From assembly GCA_964636495.1 (NCBI GenBank), contig CAZWSL010000027.1, forward strand, positions 1 to 44,686: a stretch of 44,686 nt of DNA, given 5' to 3'. The stretch is from Desulfobacula sp964636495. GTDB lineage: Bacteria > Desulfobacterota > Desulfobacteria > Desulfobacterales > Desulfobacteraceae. The number at the start of each line of letters is the position of its first letter. Position 1 is the first letter of the stretch. This document shows, piece by piece, positions 7,735 through 16,486 of this stretch. The translations under genes were made by a program, and so were the position numbers. The notes beneath the pieces are model-generated. The model searched no databases and was not told where the DNA came from. It saw only the letters and a program-made list of their open reading frames with translations.

Positions 7735-9249
7735 CTAAATGGTGTCCTTGAATTCTTCGTCATAGGCTTCAAGGCATTTTTTCAATTTACCATCAATTTC
7801 ACTTGTAATCTCCTCTTTTTCCTTGAGACCCTCGAAAATTTCAGGAAAACGATTTTCAACAAATGGATAAAGGCCTTCTTCATATTTTGCAACAGCTTCT
7901 TTTGGATATTTATCAATGTATCCCTTTGTTCCTGCATAAAGAGCTGTTACCATCTTCTCCATTGGAAGCGGCTGAAACTGGGGTTGTTTTAACAGTTCAA
8001 CCAGTCTTTCACCACGTGTCAGCTGTTTTTGAGTCGCTGCATCAAGATCTGAACCAAATGCTGCAAATGCTTCAAGCTCACGGAATTGGGCAAGATCAAG
8101 ACGAAGCGTTCCAGCTACCTGTTTCATCGCTTTTACCTGGGCTGCACCACCGACACGGGAAACTGACAGACCAACATCAATAGCAGGCCTGATACCTGCA
8201 AAGAAAAGGTCTTTGTCCAGAAAAATCTGACCATCTGTAATGGAGATAACATTTGTAGGAATAAATGCAGATACATCACCTTCCTGGGTTTCAATAATAG
8301 GAAGGGCTGTAAGGGATCCTGCACCCTCTTCATCACTGAGTTTAGCAGATCTTTCAAGAAGCCGTGAATGGTTATAAAAAATATCACCGGGAAACGCTTC
8401 ACGTCCTGGAGGACGTCTCAGGAGCAGTGATACCTGCCGATAAGCTGCTGCCTGTTTTGATAAATCGTCATAGATAATCAGTGAGTGTTCACCCTTATCC
8501 CTGAAATATTCTGCCATTGCACAACCTGCATACGGGGCAAGATACTGCATTGCAGCAGCTTCTGAAGCAGATGCAACAACAACGGTTGTATACTCCATGG
8601 CACCGTGCTCTTCAAGGGCAGCAACAACCTGAGCAACAGTAGATTTCTTCTGACCGCAGGCAACATATATGCATTTTATATCAGACTCTTTTTGAGCAAT
8701 TATCGCATCAACAGCAACTGCAGTTTTACCGATCTGGCGGTCACCAATTATAAGCTCACGCTGTCCCCTTCCAACAGGAGTCATACCATCAACAGCTTTT
8801 GCGCCTGTATAGCAGGGTTCGTGGACTGATTTCCTTGCAATGACACCTGGAGCTACAAGCTCCATATTCATATAATTCTTGGAGGCAATAGGGCCTTTAC
8901 CATCAACGGGCTCGCCTGTTGTGGTCACAACACGACCTAAAAGTTCTTCTCCTACAGGTACGGAAGCTATACGATCCGTACGTTTAACGGTATCACCCTC
9001 TTTTATCTTTTTATCATCACCAAGAATAGCAACACCAACATTGTCTGATTCAAGGTTTAATGCAAGCCCGAGAATTCCACCAGGGAATTCAACAAGTTCC
9101 ATAGCTTTTACTTTTTCAAGACCATAAACCCGGGCAATACCATCACCTGCAGAGAGAACCACACCTGTTTCACTCAGGTCCACTTCTGCATCAAATCCTT
9201 TGATCTGATCTTTAATTATTTGACTTATTTCTTCTGCTTTAATTTCCAT
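7735..9249 (-). CDS. atpA: ATP synthase F1 alpha subunit
   Basis: Non-catalytic nucleotide-binding subunit of F1 that alternates with beta in the hexamer. The 504 residues hold the usual beta-barrel domain, then the P-loop GDRQIGKT at 169-176 (Ile in place of the more usual Thr), the segment VYVACGQKKSTVAQ (starting IYVACGQ here), and the arginine-finger region SVSRVGGAAQ. The start codon overlaps the end of atpH by one base, indicating translational coupling. A complete and normal member of the family. Confidence 0.98.
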   Translation of the reverse strand: MEIKAEEISQIIKDQIKGFDAEVDLSETGVVLSAGDGIARVYGLEKVKAMELVEFPGGILGLALNLESDNVGVAILGDDKKIKEGDTVKRTDRIASVPVGEELLGRVVTTTGEPVDGKGPIASKNYMNMELVAPGVIARKSVHEPCYTGAKAVDGMTPVGRGQRELIIGDRQIGKTAVAVDAIIAQKESDIKCIYVACGQKKSTVAQVVAALEEHGAMEYTTVVVASASEAAAMQYLAPYAGCAMAEYFRDKGEHSLIIYDDLSKQAAAYRQVSLLLRRPPGREAFPGDIFYNHSRLLERSAKLSDEEGAGSLTALPIIETQEGDVSAFIPTNVISITDGQIFLDKDLFFAGIRPAIDVGLSVSRVGGAAQVKAMKQVAGTLRLDLAQFRELEAFAAFGSDLDAATQKQLTRGERLVELLKQPQFQPLPMEKMVTALYAGTKGYIDKYPKEAVAKYEEGLYPFVENRFPEIFEGLKEKEEITSEIDGKLKKCLEAYDEEFKDTI

Positions 9250-9800
9250 TAGACACTCTCACCTTTTTTTAATGTTTCACTCATATTGATAAGCTGAGTT
9301 CTTACACTGCCATCCAGAACAAGATCACCTATTTTAGTCACCACCCCACCTATGAGATCCGGATCCTGGTCAACATCAAGAACAATAGTTTTTCCGGTTT
9401 TCTTTGATAATGCATCTTTAATTTTATCAACCGCATCTGAAGATAGTACAGTTGCAGAGACAATGCTTGCCTTCACAACTCCCTTAAGTTCATCTACCAG
9501 ATCATTATAATAGGAAGAAATTTCTCTTAAAAACCCGATTCTGCCTTTATTAAATAAAAGCATTAAAAAAGATTTCATAATAACTGACAATTCCAATGCA
9601 GAGATGACAGCTTCAAGTACTTTTTTCCTGTCATTTTTATTAAACAGAGGATTTGTTAATGCTTTTTCAAAACCTTCCTGAGTATCAAATAATCCGGCAA
9701 TAGCACCAAGTTCTTTATTGTACTGTTCAGCTTTGCCATCTTCTTGACCTATAAGAATTAATGCTTTGGCATAACGTCTGGAAACTGCTAGATTTTTCAT
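9249..9800 (-). CDS. atpH: ATP synthase F1 delta subunit
   Basis: Peripheral-stalk protein joining the b dimer to the top of the alpha-beta hexamer (OSCP family). The 183 residues begin with the classic helix RRYAKAL and end with the family pattern DLIGGVVTKIGDLVLDGSVRTQL. It overlaps both neighbours by one base (atpF before it, atpA after it), so the three are probably translationally coupled. Nothing unusual is seen. Confidence 0.95.
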   Translation of the reverse strand: MKNLAVSRRYAKALILIGQEDGKAEQYNKELGAIAGLFDTQEGFEKALTNPLFNKNDRKKVLEAVISALELSVIMKSFLMLLFNKGRIGFLREISSYYNDLVDELKGVVKASIVSATVLSSDAVDKIKDALSKKTGKTIVLDVDQDPDLIGGVVTKIGDLVLDGSVRTQLINMSETLKKGESV

Positions 9801-10393
9801 TATACCACCACCTTTCTAAGATACCGGTCAACCAGTTTTTCCTGATCATCAGATGAAATAGAGGTTTTGATGACCTCCTCTGCCTTTTCCATTGCTTTTT
9901 GTGCAACTTCCTGCTGTAGTTTAATTTTTGCAGATTTAAACTCCTGTTCGATGTTTCTTTTTGCCATATCTTCAAGTTTTTCAGCCTGTGCTTCAGCTTC
10001 TGCAATAATTCTTGATTTTGCTTCTTCACCCTGTTTTATATAATTCTCAACAATCTGTTTTGATTCCTGATCAAGATTTTTAAACTTGAGCTGGTATTCA
10101 GCAAGCTGTTTTTGAGCTTCTGATTTTTTCTGTTCAAGTTCATTTATCTCATCTTCTATATCTTTTCTACGGGATGAAAAAAATTGAGCAGCAGGTTTTT
10201 TTAAAAGATAAAATCCAATGGCAACAAGAAGAACGAAATTGACTACTTTCCAGGTATCCACGGTCAACCAGTGATTGCTGTGAGCACCTCCACCGGCTGC
10301 CAGTGCAACACTGCCCATTACAAGGCTTAAGCCTGTCACAGGCAAAAAAAGCTTAAACAATTTTTTACTCATTTCAACAAATCTCATCAGCAT
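9800..10393 (-). CDS. atpF: ATP synthase F0 b subunit
   Basis: Membrane-anchored half of the peripheral stator stalk. The 197 residues carry an N-terminal hydrophobic segment (about 10-33, possibly a signal-like leader), the membrane anchor VVNFVLLVAIGFYLL (about 50-64), then a long charged helix. The upstream b' gene ends in TGA overlapping this start. Three starts are close together: the ATG at 10393 overlaps b' by 7 bases; an ATG two codons later overlaps the b' stop by one base and sits at better spacing from GGGGAGG; and Met9 is a third option. The coordinates give the longest. Having both b and b' implies a heterodimeric stalk. Confidence 0.93.
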   Translation of the reverse strand: MLMRFVEMSKKLFKLFLPVTGLSLVMGSVALAAGGGAHSNHWLTVDTWKVVNFVLLVAIGFYLLKKPAAQFFSSRRKDIEDEINELEQKKSEAQKQLAEYQLKFKNLDQESKQIVENYIKQGEEAKSRIIAEAEAQAEKLEDMAKRNIEQEFKSAKIKLQQEVAQKAMEKAEEVIKTSISSDDQEKLVDRYLRKVVV

Positions 10394-10818
10394 GCCCTCC
10401 CCAGAATCTTTTCACCAATGGCTCTGGCATATACTTCAACCTCACCTTCAAGTGATTTACGGGCCTGCTCAGTCTCTTCAGCCACCTGTTTTCTGATTTG
10501 TGCAAGATTAGCTTGAGCTTTTTTGTTAATTTTGTCTAATATCTCTTTTTCTTCTCTTGATGCTTCATCTATAAAGGTTTCTTTCTCTTTTAACCCTTTG
10601 GTTCTGGCTTCTTTCAATCCATCTTTGTAAGCTTCTTTTCCGGCAACAAGGTCGCTTGCAGCTTTCTTAGCCTTTTTTTGCATACCTTCAATTTTTGCCT
10701 TTCTCTCAAGAAGTACATTCCGGATTGGTTTGTACAAAACCAGATTCAGCACAAAAAGCAGAACAAGGAAATTGACCATCTGATATATTACCGATATATC
10801 AGGTATTACCTTTATCAT
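10387..10818 (-). CDS. atpF': ATP synthase F0 b' subunit
   Basis: Second, divergent b-type stator subunit, first gene of the operon. The 143 residues have one N-terminal membrane helix (about 8-28, YQMVNFLVLLFVLNLVLYKP) and then a continuous Lys/Glu/Ala-rich helix with no globular domain. The length is shorter than b, as usual for b' in bacteria with split stalk genes. It follows rodA's C-terminal neighbour region across a roughly 135-base gap that must hold the operon promoter. Genes for the a and c membrane subunits are not in this window, so the membrane ring is encoded elsewhere. Confidence 0.92.
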   Translation of the reverse strand: MIKVIPDISVIYQMVNFLVLLFVLNLVLYKPIRNVLLERKAKIEGMQKKAKKAASDLVAGKEAYKDGLKEARTKGLKEKETFIDEASREEKEILDKINKKAQANLAQIRKQVAEETEQARKSLEGEVEVYARAIGEKILGRAC

Positions 10819-10868
10819 AAATCCCTCCGCCAGTTAATAGTTATAAAAACAACTACTTGTATCCGCCT

Positions 10869-10892
10869 GACTGTTTCCACTGAAAAACAGTC
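10869..10892. other. Hairpin between the end of rodA and the atp operon start
   Basis: A perfect 8-bp inverted repeat, GACTGTTT / AAACAGTC, with an 8-nt loop, in the gap upstream of atpF'. There is no T-run on either side, so it is not a convincing intrinsic terminator. It would lie in the 5' leader of the atp mRNA and could be a regulatory or stabilising hairpin, or a protein-binding dyad. Confidence 0.35.
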
Positions 10893-10953
10893 TAATTTCT
10901 AACAATAACGGGAATTGAGTAACATCCGCCAAATCATTTGTCAACATTGAAAA

Positions 10954-12060
10954 TCAGTTTGATGAAAATTTCCGCATGCTGATATTTAAAAGGATCCCAA
11001 ATCCCACCATATTTGTAATTACAGAAGAGCCGCCATATGAAACAAGAGGTAAAGGAACACCTACTACAGGCATAAGTCCCATAACCATTCCAATATTAAT
11101 AAATATCTGGCAGAAAACCATGGCAGTAATACCAAATGCCAGAATAGACCCGAACATATTACGACAATTATATGCAATATTTAATCCCCAGAACAGTAGA
11201 ATAAAATAGAGCAGTAATAAAGTCCCGCATCCAAGCAGTCCCCACTCTTCTGCAAGGACTGACACGATAAAGTCTGTATGCTGTTCCGGTAAAAAAGAGA
11301 GAGCATTCTGTGTTCCTTTCAAAAATCCCTTGCCCGTCAGCATTCCCGAACCAATTGCTATTTTTGACTGAATAATATGATACCCTGATCCAAGCGGATC
11401 CCTGTCAGGGTTTAAAAAAGTCAATATTCTTGATTTCTGATAATCCTTTAAAGCAAACCATACAAGCGGAACTGCCGCAAAACCGAGACCGGTTAGTGTG
11501 AAAAACACTTTGCGCTCCATTTTTACAAACAGAGTGATGGAACCTGCTATAAAAAGCAGAAGAAGCCCCGTACCAAGATCTGGCTGATTTACAATCAGGA
11601 CAAATGGTATCAAACACAATATTGTAGGTTGAATAAGCTTTCTAAAATTTAGCCCAGTCTGACAGGCAGCAGTTGAGTAGACAGATGCAAGACTGATAAT
11701 CAGGGCTATTTTCATCAACTCAGACGGTTGAACCCTGATAAACCCAATGACAAGCCACCGCCTTGAACCGCCGCCAAGCTGTCCAAAAAGCATAACACTG
11801 ATTAAAAGTCCGACGCAGAAGGAATAGATAAATAAATTCAATTTATCCAATTCCCTGTAATCAACTATTATTGTAATCAGCATTACAATGAACCCGCCTC
11901 CCATCCATACCATCTGCTTTTTAAAAAGGTAGGGAAGGACTCCAGTATTATGACCGGCTGCCAAAGCACTGAATAATATCATCAGGCCAATGCTGCATAT
12001 CAACAGGATCAAGACAGTAAGACCCCAGTCAAAATTCTTTATCAGCCTCCTGTCAAACAT
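10954..12060 (-). CDS. rodA: RodA, peptidoglycan glycosyltransferase of the elongasome
   Basis: SEDS-family polymerase that builds lateral-wall glycan strands from lipid II together with PBP2. The 368 residues are a multi-pass membrane protein (about ten helices) with the family's conserved stretches: RRWLVIGFIRVQPSELMKIA, NQPDLGTGLLL (Asp in the large periplasmic loop), and near the C terminus VGVPLPLVSYGGSS. The length is normal for RodA rather than FtsW. It is the last gene of the mreBCD-mrdA-rodA set and starts 91 bases after mrdA, with a possible weak terminator hairpin between them. Confidence 0.96.
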   Translation of the reverse strand: MFDRRLIKNFDWGLTVLILLICSIGLMILFSALAAGHNTGVLPYLFKKQMVWMGGGFIVMLITIIVDYRELDKLNLFIYSFCVGLLISVMLFGQLGGGSRRWLVIGFIRVQPSELMKIALIISLASVYSTAACQTGLNFRKLIQPTILCLIPFVLIVNQPDLGTGLLLLFIAGSITLFVKMERKVFFTLTGLGFAAVPLVWFALKDYQKSRILTFLNPDRDPLGSGYHIIQSKIAIGSGMLTGKGFLKGTQNALSFLPEQHTDFIVSVLAEEWGLLGCGTLLLLYFILLFWGLNIAYNCRNMFGSILAFGITAMVFCQIFINIGMVMGLMPVVGVPLPLVSYGGSSVITNMVGFGILLNISMRKFSSN

Positions 12061-12087
12061 GTAACGCTCCGTTCATGATGATTATCG

Positions 12088-12114
12088 TAAAAACACAGAT
12101 TCTGTAAGCTGTGT
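12088..12114 (-). terminator. Weak hairpin with U-run between mrdA and rodA
   Basis: On the minus strand, ACACAG and CTGTGT (12093-12098 and 12109-12114) pair around a 10-nt loop and are followed by TTTTTAC. The 6-bp stem is short, so it would at most attenuate readthrough from mrdA into rodA. Confidence 0.35.
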
Positions 12115-12151
12115 ATTAAAAACCCCTTTATTCTGTAAAACCCTGCTTGAT

Positions 12152-13981
12152 TTATTGCATCAAATCACTCTTTAAATACTGTTTTATCAATGCTCCTGCA
12201 ATAGGTGCAGCAGAGTTTGATCCATGCTCACCATGCTCTATCATGACTGAAACAGCAATAACAGGATTTTCTGCTGGTGCATAGGATACAAACCATGCAT
12301 GATCGCGTAAAGCGTACTCCAGATCTTCAGATTTGATTGTTTCTCCATTTTTAAAACTGAATACCTGGGCAGTTCCTGTTTTACCTGCTATATCAATATT
12401 TTTCAATCTTATGTTTCTTGCAGTTCCCCTCGTCCCCTGAACAACTTTGAAAAGAGCCTCTTTAATTATTTTCAGATTTCTTCTGCTTACCGGCAGGCCT
12501 CCTTTAATTTCCGGACTGACTGCTTTCATTATTTTCCCGCCATTGTCCACTATCTCTTTCACTATTCTGGGTCTGTAGAGAGTACCGCCATTTCCAACTG
12601 CAGCTATAAAAACTGCCATTTGCAATGGAGTCACAAGATTAAACCCCTGACCTATGGCAATAGAGAGGGTTTCACCGCCATGCCACCGCTCATTAAATCG
12701 TTTCCTTTTCCAGGCTGAAGTTGGAATAAGCCCTTTTTTTTCATTATCAAGCATAATACCCGTTTTTATTCCAAAACCGCAACCTGTTGCATATTGGGCC
12801 AGCGTATCTACTCCAATCTGAACTCCAGCCTGGTAATAATATACATCGCAGGACTGTTCAAGCCCGTCAAAAATATTCACACTTCCATGTCCATGTTTTT
12901 TCCAGCAGCGATACTTTCTATTGCCATATTTTAAAAACCCCGGACAGAATACTCTGGTACTTGTATCAATATGTTTTTCCTCAAGACCTGCCAGTGAAGT
13001 AACAATCTTATATGTGGAAGCTGGAGGATATACTGCCTGAATAGCCTTGTTTATCATTGGTTTGCCAGGATTTGAAGTCAGTAACGCCCATTTTTTTTTA
13101 CTGATACCACCAATAAAGTCATTTTGATCAAAACTGGGATTGCTTGCCATGACAAGAATATCTCCATTGGCTGGATCGACAGCAACAACAGCACCCCGTT
13201 TATTTTCAAGCATTTTCTCAGCAGTCTGCTGCAGCTGAAGATCAAGGGTAAGGTGCAGGTCAGAACCTGCTTTAGGCTCAATAGTTCCCAGTACTTTGAT
13301 AATTCTGCCACTGGCATCAACTTCTATCTGTTTCCCGCCACGTTCTCCCTGCAGATATTTTTGAAATTTTTTTTCAATACCATATTTACCAATTGAATCA
13401 CCTGCCCTGATATCAGGATATTTACCGCTTCTCAATTCATTATGATTTATTTCGCCAAGATATCCAAGAAGATGGGCAGCCGTTTTTTTATAAATATAAT
13501 ATCTTGCCGGTTCTATATCTACCTGAATGCCCGGAAGATCAAATTGATGAGCTTCAATTACTGCAAGCTGATCCCTTGATATACGGTTTTTAAGTGTTAC
13601 AGGTTTATAAATAGCCCTGCTCTTTGCACGATCAATATTCCCCATCATTTCGTCAAAGGGAATTTGAGTCAACTCTGAAATTTTTCTGACTGTCTGTTTT
13701 ACATCTCCGGCATCTTCTCTGATTATTTTCAGATTAAAAAATGGCCTGTTATCGACCAGCAGTCTTTTATTTCTGTCAAATATAAGGCCTCGGGATGGAT
13801 TAATCGTTTTCAAACGGACAGAATTTTTTTCAGACAACAGTCTGAACTGCTCTCCTTTAATAATTTGGAGATATACAAGCCGAAAAAACAGTATTGAAAA
13901 AAAAATAATAATACAAATACTTGCACCGATAAGACGCTGCTTTATCCACTCTCTGTCAAGATTTTTATCAAACTCTACCAA
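12152..13981 (-). CDS. mrdA: Penicillin-binding protein 2 (elongasome transpeptidase)
   Basis: Cross-links peptidoglycan in the side wall; partner of RodA. The 609 residues have one N-terminal membrane anchor (about 18-40), the pedestal/dimerisation domain with the PBP2 signature NPSRGLIFDRN (61-71), and the transpeptidase domain with the three penicillin-binding motifs: SxxK as S322-T-Y-K325, SxN-type as S377-C-D379 and KTG at 534-536. Asp in the second motif is the usual state in PBP2. The GHGSVN segment nearby is typical of the class. It is located between mreD (26 bases) and rodA. Confidence 0.96.
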   Translation of the reverse strand: MVEFDKNLDREWIKQRLIGASICIIIFFSILFFRLVYLQIIKGEQFRLLSEKNSVRLKTINPSRGLIFDRNKRLLVDNRPFFNLKIIREDAGDVKQTVRKISELTQIPFDEMMGNIDRAKSRAIYKPVTLKNRISRDQLAVIEAHQFDLPGIQVDIEPARYYIYKKTAAHLLGYLGEINHNELRSGKYPDIRAGDSIGKYGIEKKFQKYLQGERGGKQIEVDASGRIIKVLGTIEPKAGSDLHLTLDLQLQQTAEKMLENKRGAVVAVDPANGDILVMASNPSFDQNDFIGGISKKKWALLTSNPGKPMINKAIQAVYPPASTYKIVTSLAGLEEKHIDTSTRVFCPGFLKYGNRKYRCWKKHGHGSVNIFDGLEQSCDVYYYQAGVQIGVDTLAQYATGCGFGIKTGIMLDNEKKGLIPTSAWKRKRFNERWHGGETLSIAIGQGFNLVTPLQMAVFIAAVGNGGTLYRPRIVKEIVDNGGKIMKAVSPEIKGGLPVSRRNLKIIKEALFKVVQGTRGTARNIRLKNIDIAGKTGTAQVFSFKNGETIKSEDLEYALRDHAWFVSYAPAENPVIAVSVMIEHGEHGSNSAAPIAGALIKQYLKSDLMQ

Positions 13982-14007
13982 TAGTGACCTTTTCAGTTAA
14001 AAATATA

Positions 14008-14514
14008 TCATCTGTTCATTGCCGCTGACATGGAATTCCAGCTCAACCAAACAATATTTACCAGCCACAGCCCAACAGGGATAAAAACAAATCCCAGAAG
14101 TGTCTGCTCAAGCAGAAGAGTAAAATCCAATGCAAACAGATAATCTCTGCCCTGATCAAGAAAAATTGAAAACAGGATAAACATCTGTTGAATAATAAGG
14201 GATACACTGCTGGTGATAAGGATAAACGTAATACTTTGATCAAAAACAAACAGCCTGACTATATACACCATTATATATATCCATAAATATGAGAAAATAT
14301 GATAACTGAATGGCACGCCAGATATACTGTCCATTATACACCCGATGATAATGATCACAAAAATCACTGTGTGACGGGATGCAATAAAGCTAAGAAAAAG
14401 GATTTCAATAATCAACAGATCAAAGCAGTATTCAAACCAGAAAAAAGATGGAAGGACAATTGATTGAAGCACTATCAAAAAAAAAGTTAAGAGGACAAAA
14501 AAAAGGACTTTCAT
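14008..14514 (-). CDS. mreD: Rod-shape protein MreD
   Basis: Integral membrane component of the elongasome. The 168 residues are almost entirely hydrophobic, with about five to six predicted helices and few conserved polar residues, as is normal for MreD. The call rests on hydropathy, size and position between mreC and mrdA; sequence motifs in this family are weak. Its ATG overlaps the mreC stop by four bases, indicating translational coupling. Confidence 0.9.
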   Translation of the reverse strand: MKVLFFVLLTFFLIVLQSIVLPSFFWFEYCFDLLIIEILFLSFIASRHTVIFVIIIIGCIMDSISGVPFSYHIFSYLWIYIMVYIVRLFVFDQSITFILITSSVSLIIQQMFILFSIFLDQGRDYLFALDFTLLLEQTLLGFVFIPVGLWLVNIVWLSWNSMSAAMNR

Positions 14515-15317
14515 TTTTTTATTACAAGTACTTCTTCTATTTTATCAAAATCAACACTTGTCTCTATTGAAATATTCTGGAAGAGTTGAGAATGCCCTTT
14601 ACTCACTTTCAATACTCTTCCAATCGTCAGACCCTTTGGAAAAATCTGATCCATCCCTGAGGAGATAATTATTTCACCAGGCTTTATGTTATCATTTCTT
14701 AACGTGTAGACAAATGAACAGTTATCATCTTCATTCCCTTTTACAATACCTCTGACACGTGAATTCTGCACAAGACCATCAACAGCACTGTTTCTATCAA
14801 TAATTAAAAGCACCCTTGAAGAGTTTGAAGAGACTTTAACAATTTTTCCAACAATTCCTTCAGATACAAGAACAGGATTATCTTTAGCAAGCCCTGAATT
14901 CAACCCTTTATCAATCATAATTGTTTTAAACCAGGGTGATGGATCCCTTGCAATAATCTGAGCGGCCACATAAGTGCCCGAAGCCTGATCAGTAAAATTA
15001 ACAAATCTTTTTAAACGGATATTTTCAAGCTTTAACTCTTCATAGCGATTTTGAATTTCTATTGCACTGCCAAGTTTTTTTCTAAGCTCTACATTTTCTT
15101 TTACTGCAAGAACCGACACGAAATAGGTGGTCCAGATATTTCCTATGAATTGAATACTGTTGGTGACAGCTCTTTGTGCAGGAGTGGTAATAGTAATAAA
15201 CAGTCGTTCAATCCCGTTAACCGGTAAAGATTCCCTGCTGCTCATACTCAATACTACAAAATTAATAGCAATAAATAAGGCAACTCCAACAAAGATAAAC
15301 AGTTTGCGTGAAAACAT
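14511..15317 (-). CDS. mreC: Rod-shape protein MreC
   Basis: Periplasmic scaffold that activates PBP2/RodA. The 268 residues have an N-terminal membrane helix (about 6-25), a coiled-coil stretch (about 75-110, ENVELRKKLGSAIEIQNRYEEL), and the double beta-barrel domain with family phrases such as ARDPSPWFKTIMIDKG and GIVGKIVKVSSNSSRVLLIID. Length is slightly short but within the family range. It starts 8 bases after mreB and overlaps mreD by four. Confidence 0.95.
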   Translation of the reverse strand: MFSRKLFIFVGVALFIAINFVVLSMSSRESLPVNGIERLFITITTPAQRAVTNSIQFIGNIWTTYFVSVLAVKENVELRKKLGSAIEIQNRYEELKLENIRLKRFVNFTDQASGTYVAAQIIARDPSPWFKTIMIDKGLNSGLAKDNPVLVSEGIVGKIVKVSSNSSRVLLIIDRNSAVDGLVQNSRVRGIVKGNEDDNCSFVYTLRNDNIKPGEIIISSGMDQIFPKGLTIGRVLKVSKGHSQLFQNISIETSVDFDKIEEVLVIKK

Positions 15318-15325
15318 TTAATCAA

Positions 15326-16369
15326 CTAAATGACTACTTCCTTTAATATTTCAATACTATCAAGGGATTTTCCACAACCAAGAGCAACAGTTGATAGGGG
15401 ATCATCAGCCACCACAATTGGAAGACCGCTTTTCTCCTGAAGGAGTTTATCAAGATTCTTTAACAAAGCACCGCCTCCTGTTAAAACAATGCCTGAATCA
15501 ACAATATCTGCTGCAAGTTCCGGTGGGGTCTGCTCAAGTGCAATACGGACAGTTTCCACAATAGCATCAATCTGTTCTGAAATTGCCATTCTTACCTCTT
15601 CAGAATCAATGGCAAGTATTTTAGGAATTCCCGATATAAGATCACGACCCTTTACCTCAATTGTTTCAAGATTGTCGTGATCAGGATATGCATTGCCAAT
15701 GGTTGTTTTAATTATTTCAGAGGTTCTCTCCCCAATCAAAAGGTTATATTTACGTTTTATATGCTGGATTATTGAAGCATCCATTTTATCACCGGCAACT
15801 CTTAAAGACTGGGTATAAACGATTCCTGCAAGAGAAATAACAGCTACCTCGGTTGTACCGCCGCCAATATCAACAACCATATTACAGATTGGTTCTGTAA
15901 TGGGCAGACCTGCTCCAATAGCAGCAGCCATTGGCTCTTCAATTAAAAAAACCTCCCTTGCTCCTGCAGATTCTGCAGACTCTTTTACAGCTCGTTTTTC
16001 GACCTGGGTAATGCCTGATGGCACAGCAATCACAATCCTGGGACGGACAAGGGCTTTTCTATTATTATGGACTTTTCGAATAAAATGTTTCAACATTGCT
16101 TCTGTAACTTCAAAATCTGCAATAACACCGTCCCGCATAGGTCTTATGGCAACAATATTACCAGGAGTACGACCCAGCATTCTTTTTGCTTCTGTACCAA
16201 CAGCAAGCACTTTGCTTCTCGCCATTTTATCTGTTCTGACAGCCACAACAGATGGCTCACTCAACACAATTCCCTTACCTTTGACATAAACAAGTGTGTT
16301 TGCAGTTCCCAGATCAATGGCCAGATCATTGGAGAACGCTCCAAGCAAAGAGTCTGTTATAAAATTCAT
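15326..16369 (-). CDS. mreB: Rod-shape actin homologue MreB
   Basis: Actin-like ATPase that forms membrane-bound filaments and orients lateral wall synthesis. The 347 residues show the phosphate-1 motif DLGTANTLVYVKGKG near 19-33, the phosphate-2 motif DIGGGTTEVAVISL and the adenosine motif GIVLTGGGALLKNLD. It opens the mreBCD-mrdA-rodA operon; a good ribosome binding site (TGAGG) precedes the ATG, and about 117 bases of AT-rich DNA separate it from the hydrolase gene upstream. Confidence 0.98.
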   Translation of the reverse strand: MNFITDSLLGAFSNDLAIDLGTANTLVYVKGKGIVLSEPSVVAVRTDKMARSKVLAVGTEAKRMLGRTPGNIVAIRPMRDGVIADFEVTEAMLKHFIRKVHNNRKALVRPRIVIAVPSGITQVEKRAVKESAESAGAREVFLIEEPMAAAIGAGLPITEPICNMVVDIGGGTTEVAVISLAGIVYTQSLRVAGDKMDASIIQHIKRKYNLLIGERTSEIIKTTIGNAYPDHDNLETIEVKGRDLISGIPKILAIDSEEVRMAISEQIDAIVETVRIALEQTPPELAADIVDSGIVLTGGGALLKNLDKLLQEKSGLPIVVADDPLSTVALGCGKSLDSIEILKEVVI

Positions 16370-16486
16370 TTTACCTCATTTTTTAAAATTTATAAATTGC
16401 ACTTAAAATAAAAACTTATATTAAACATTATCTGCTAACAGACTTGACTTTTTTTTACAAGTCCAAAAAACCACACCAGCAACATT

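Noticed and set aside
10869..10892. Hairpin before the atp operon as an intrinsic terminator of rodA readthrough
   Set aside because: There is no T-run on either strand, and rodA's end lies on the far side of it, downstream of atpF' in transcription order. Listed only as a structure.
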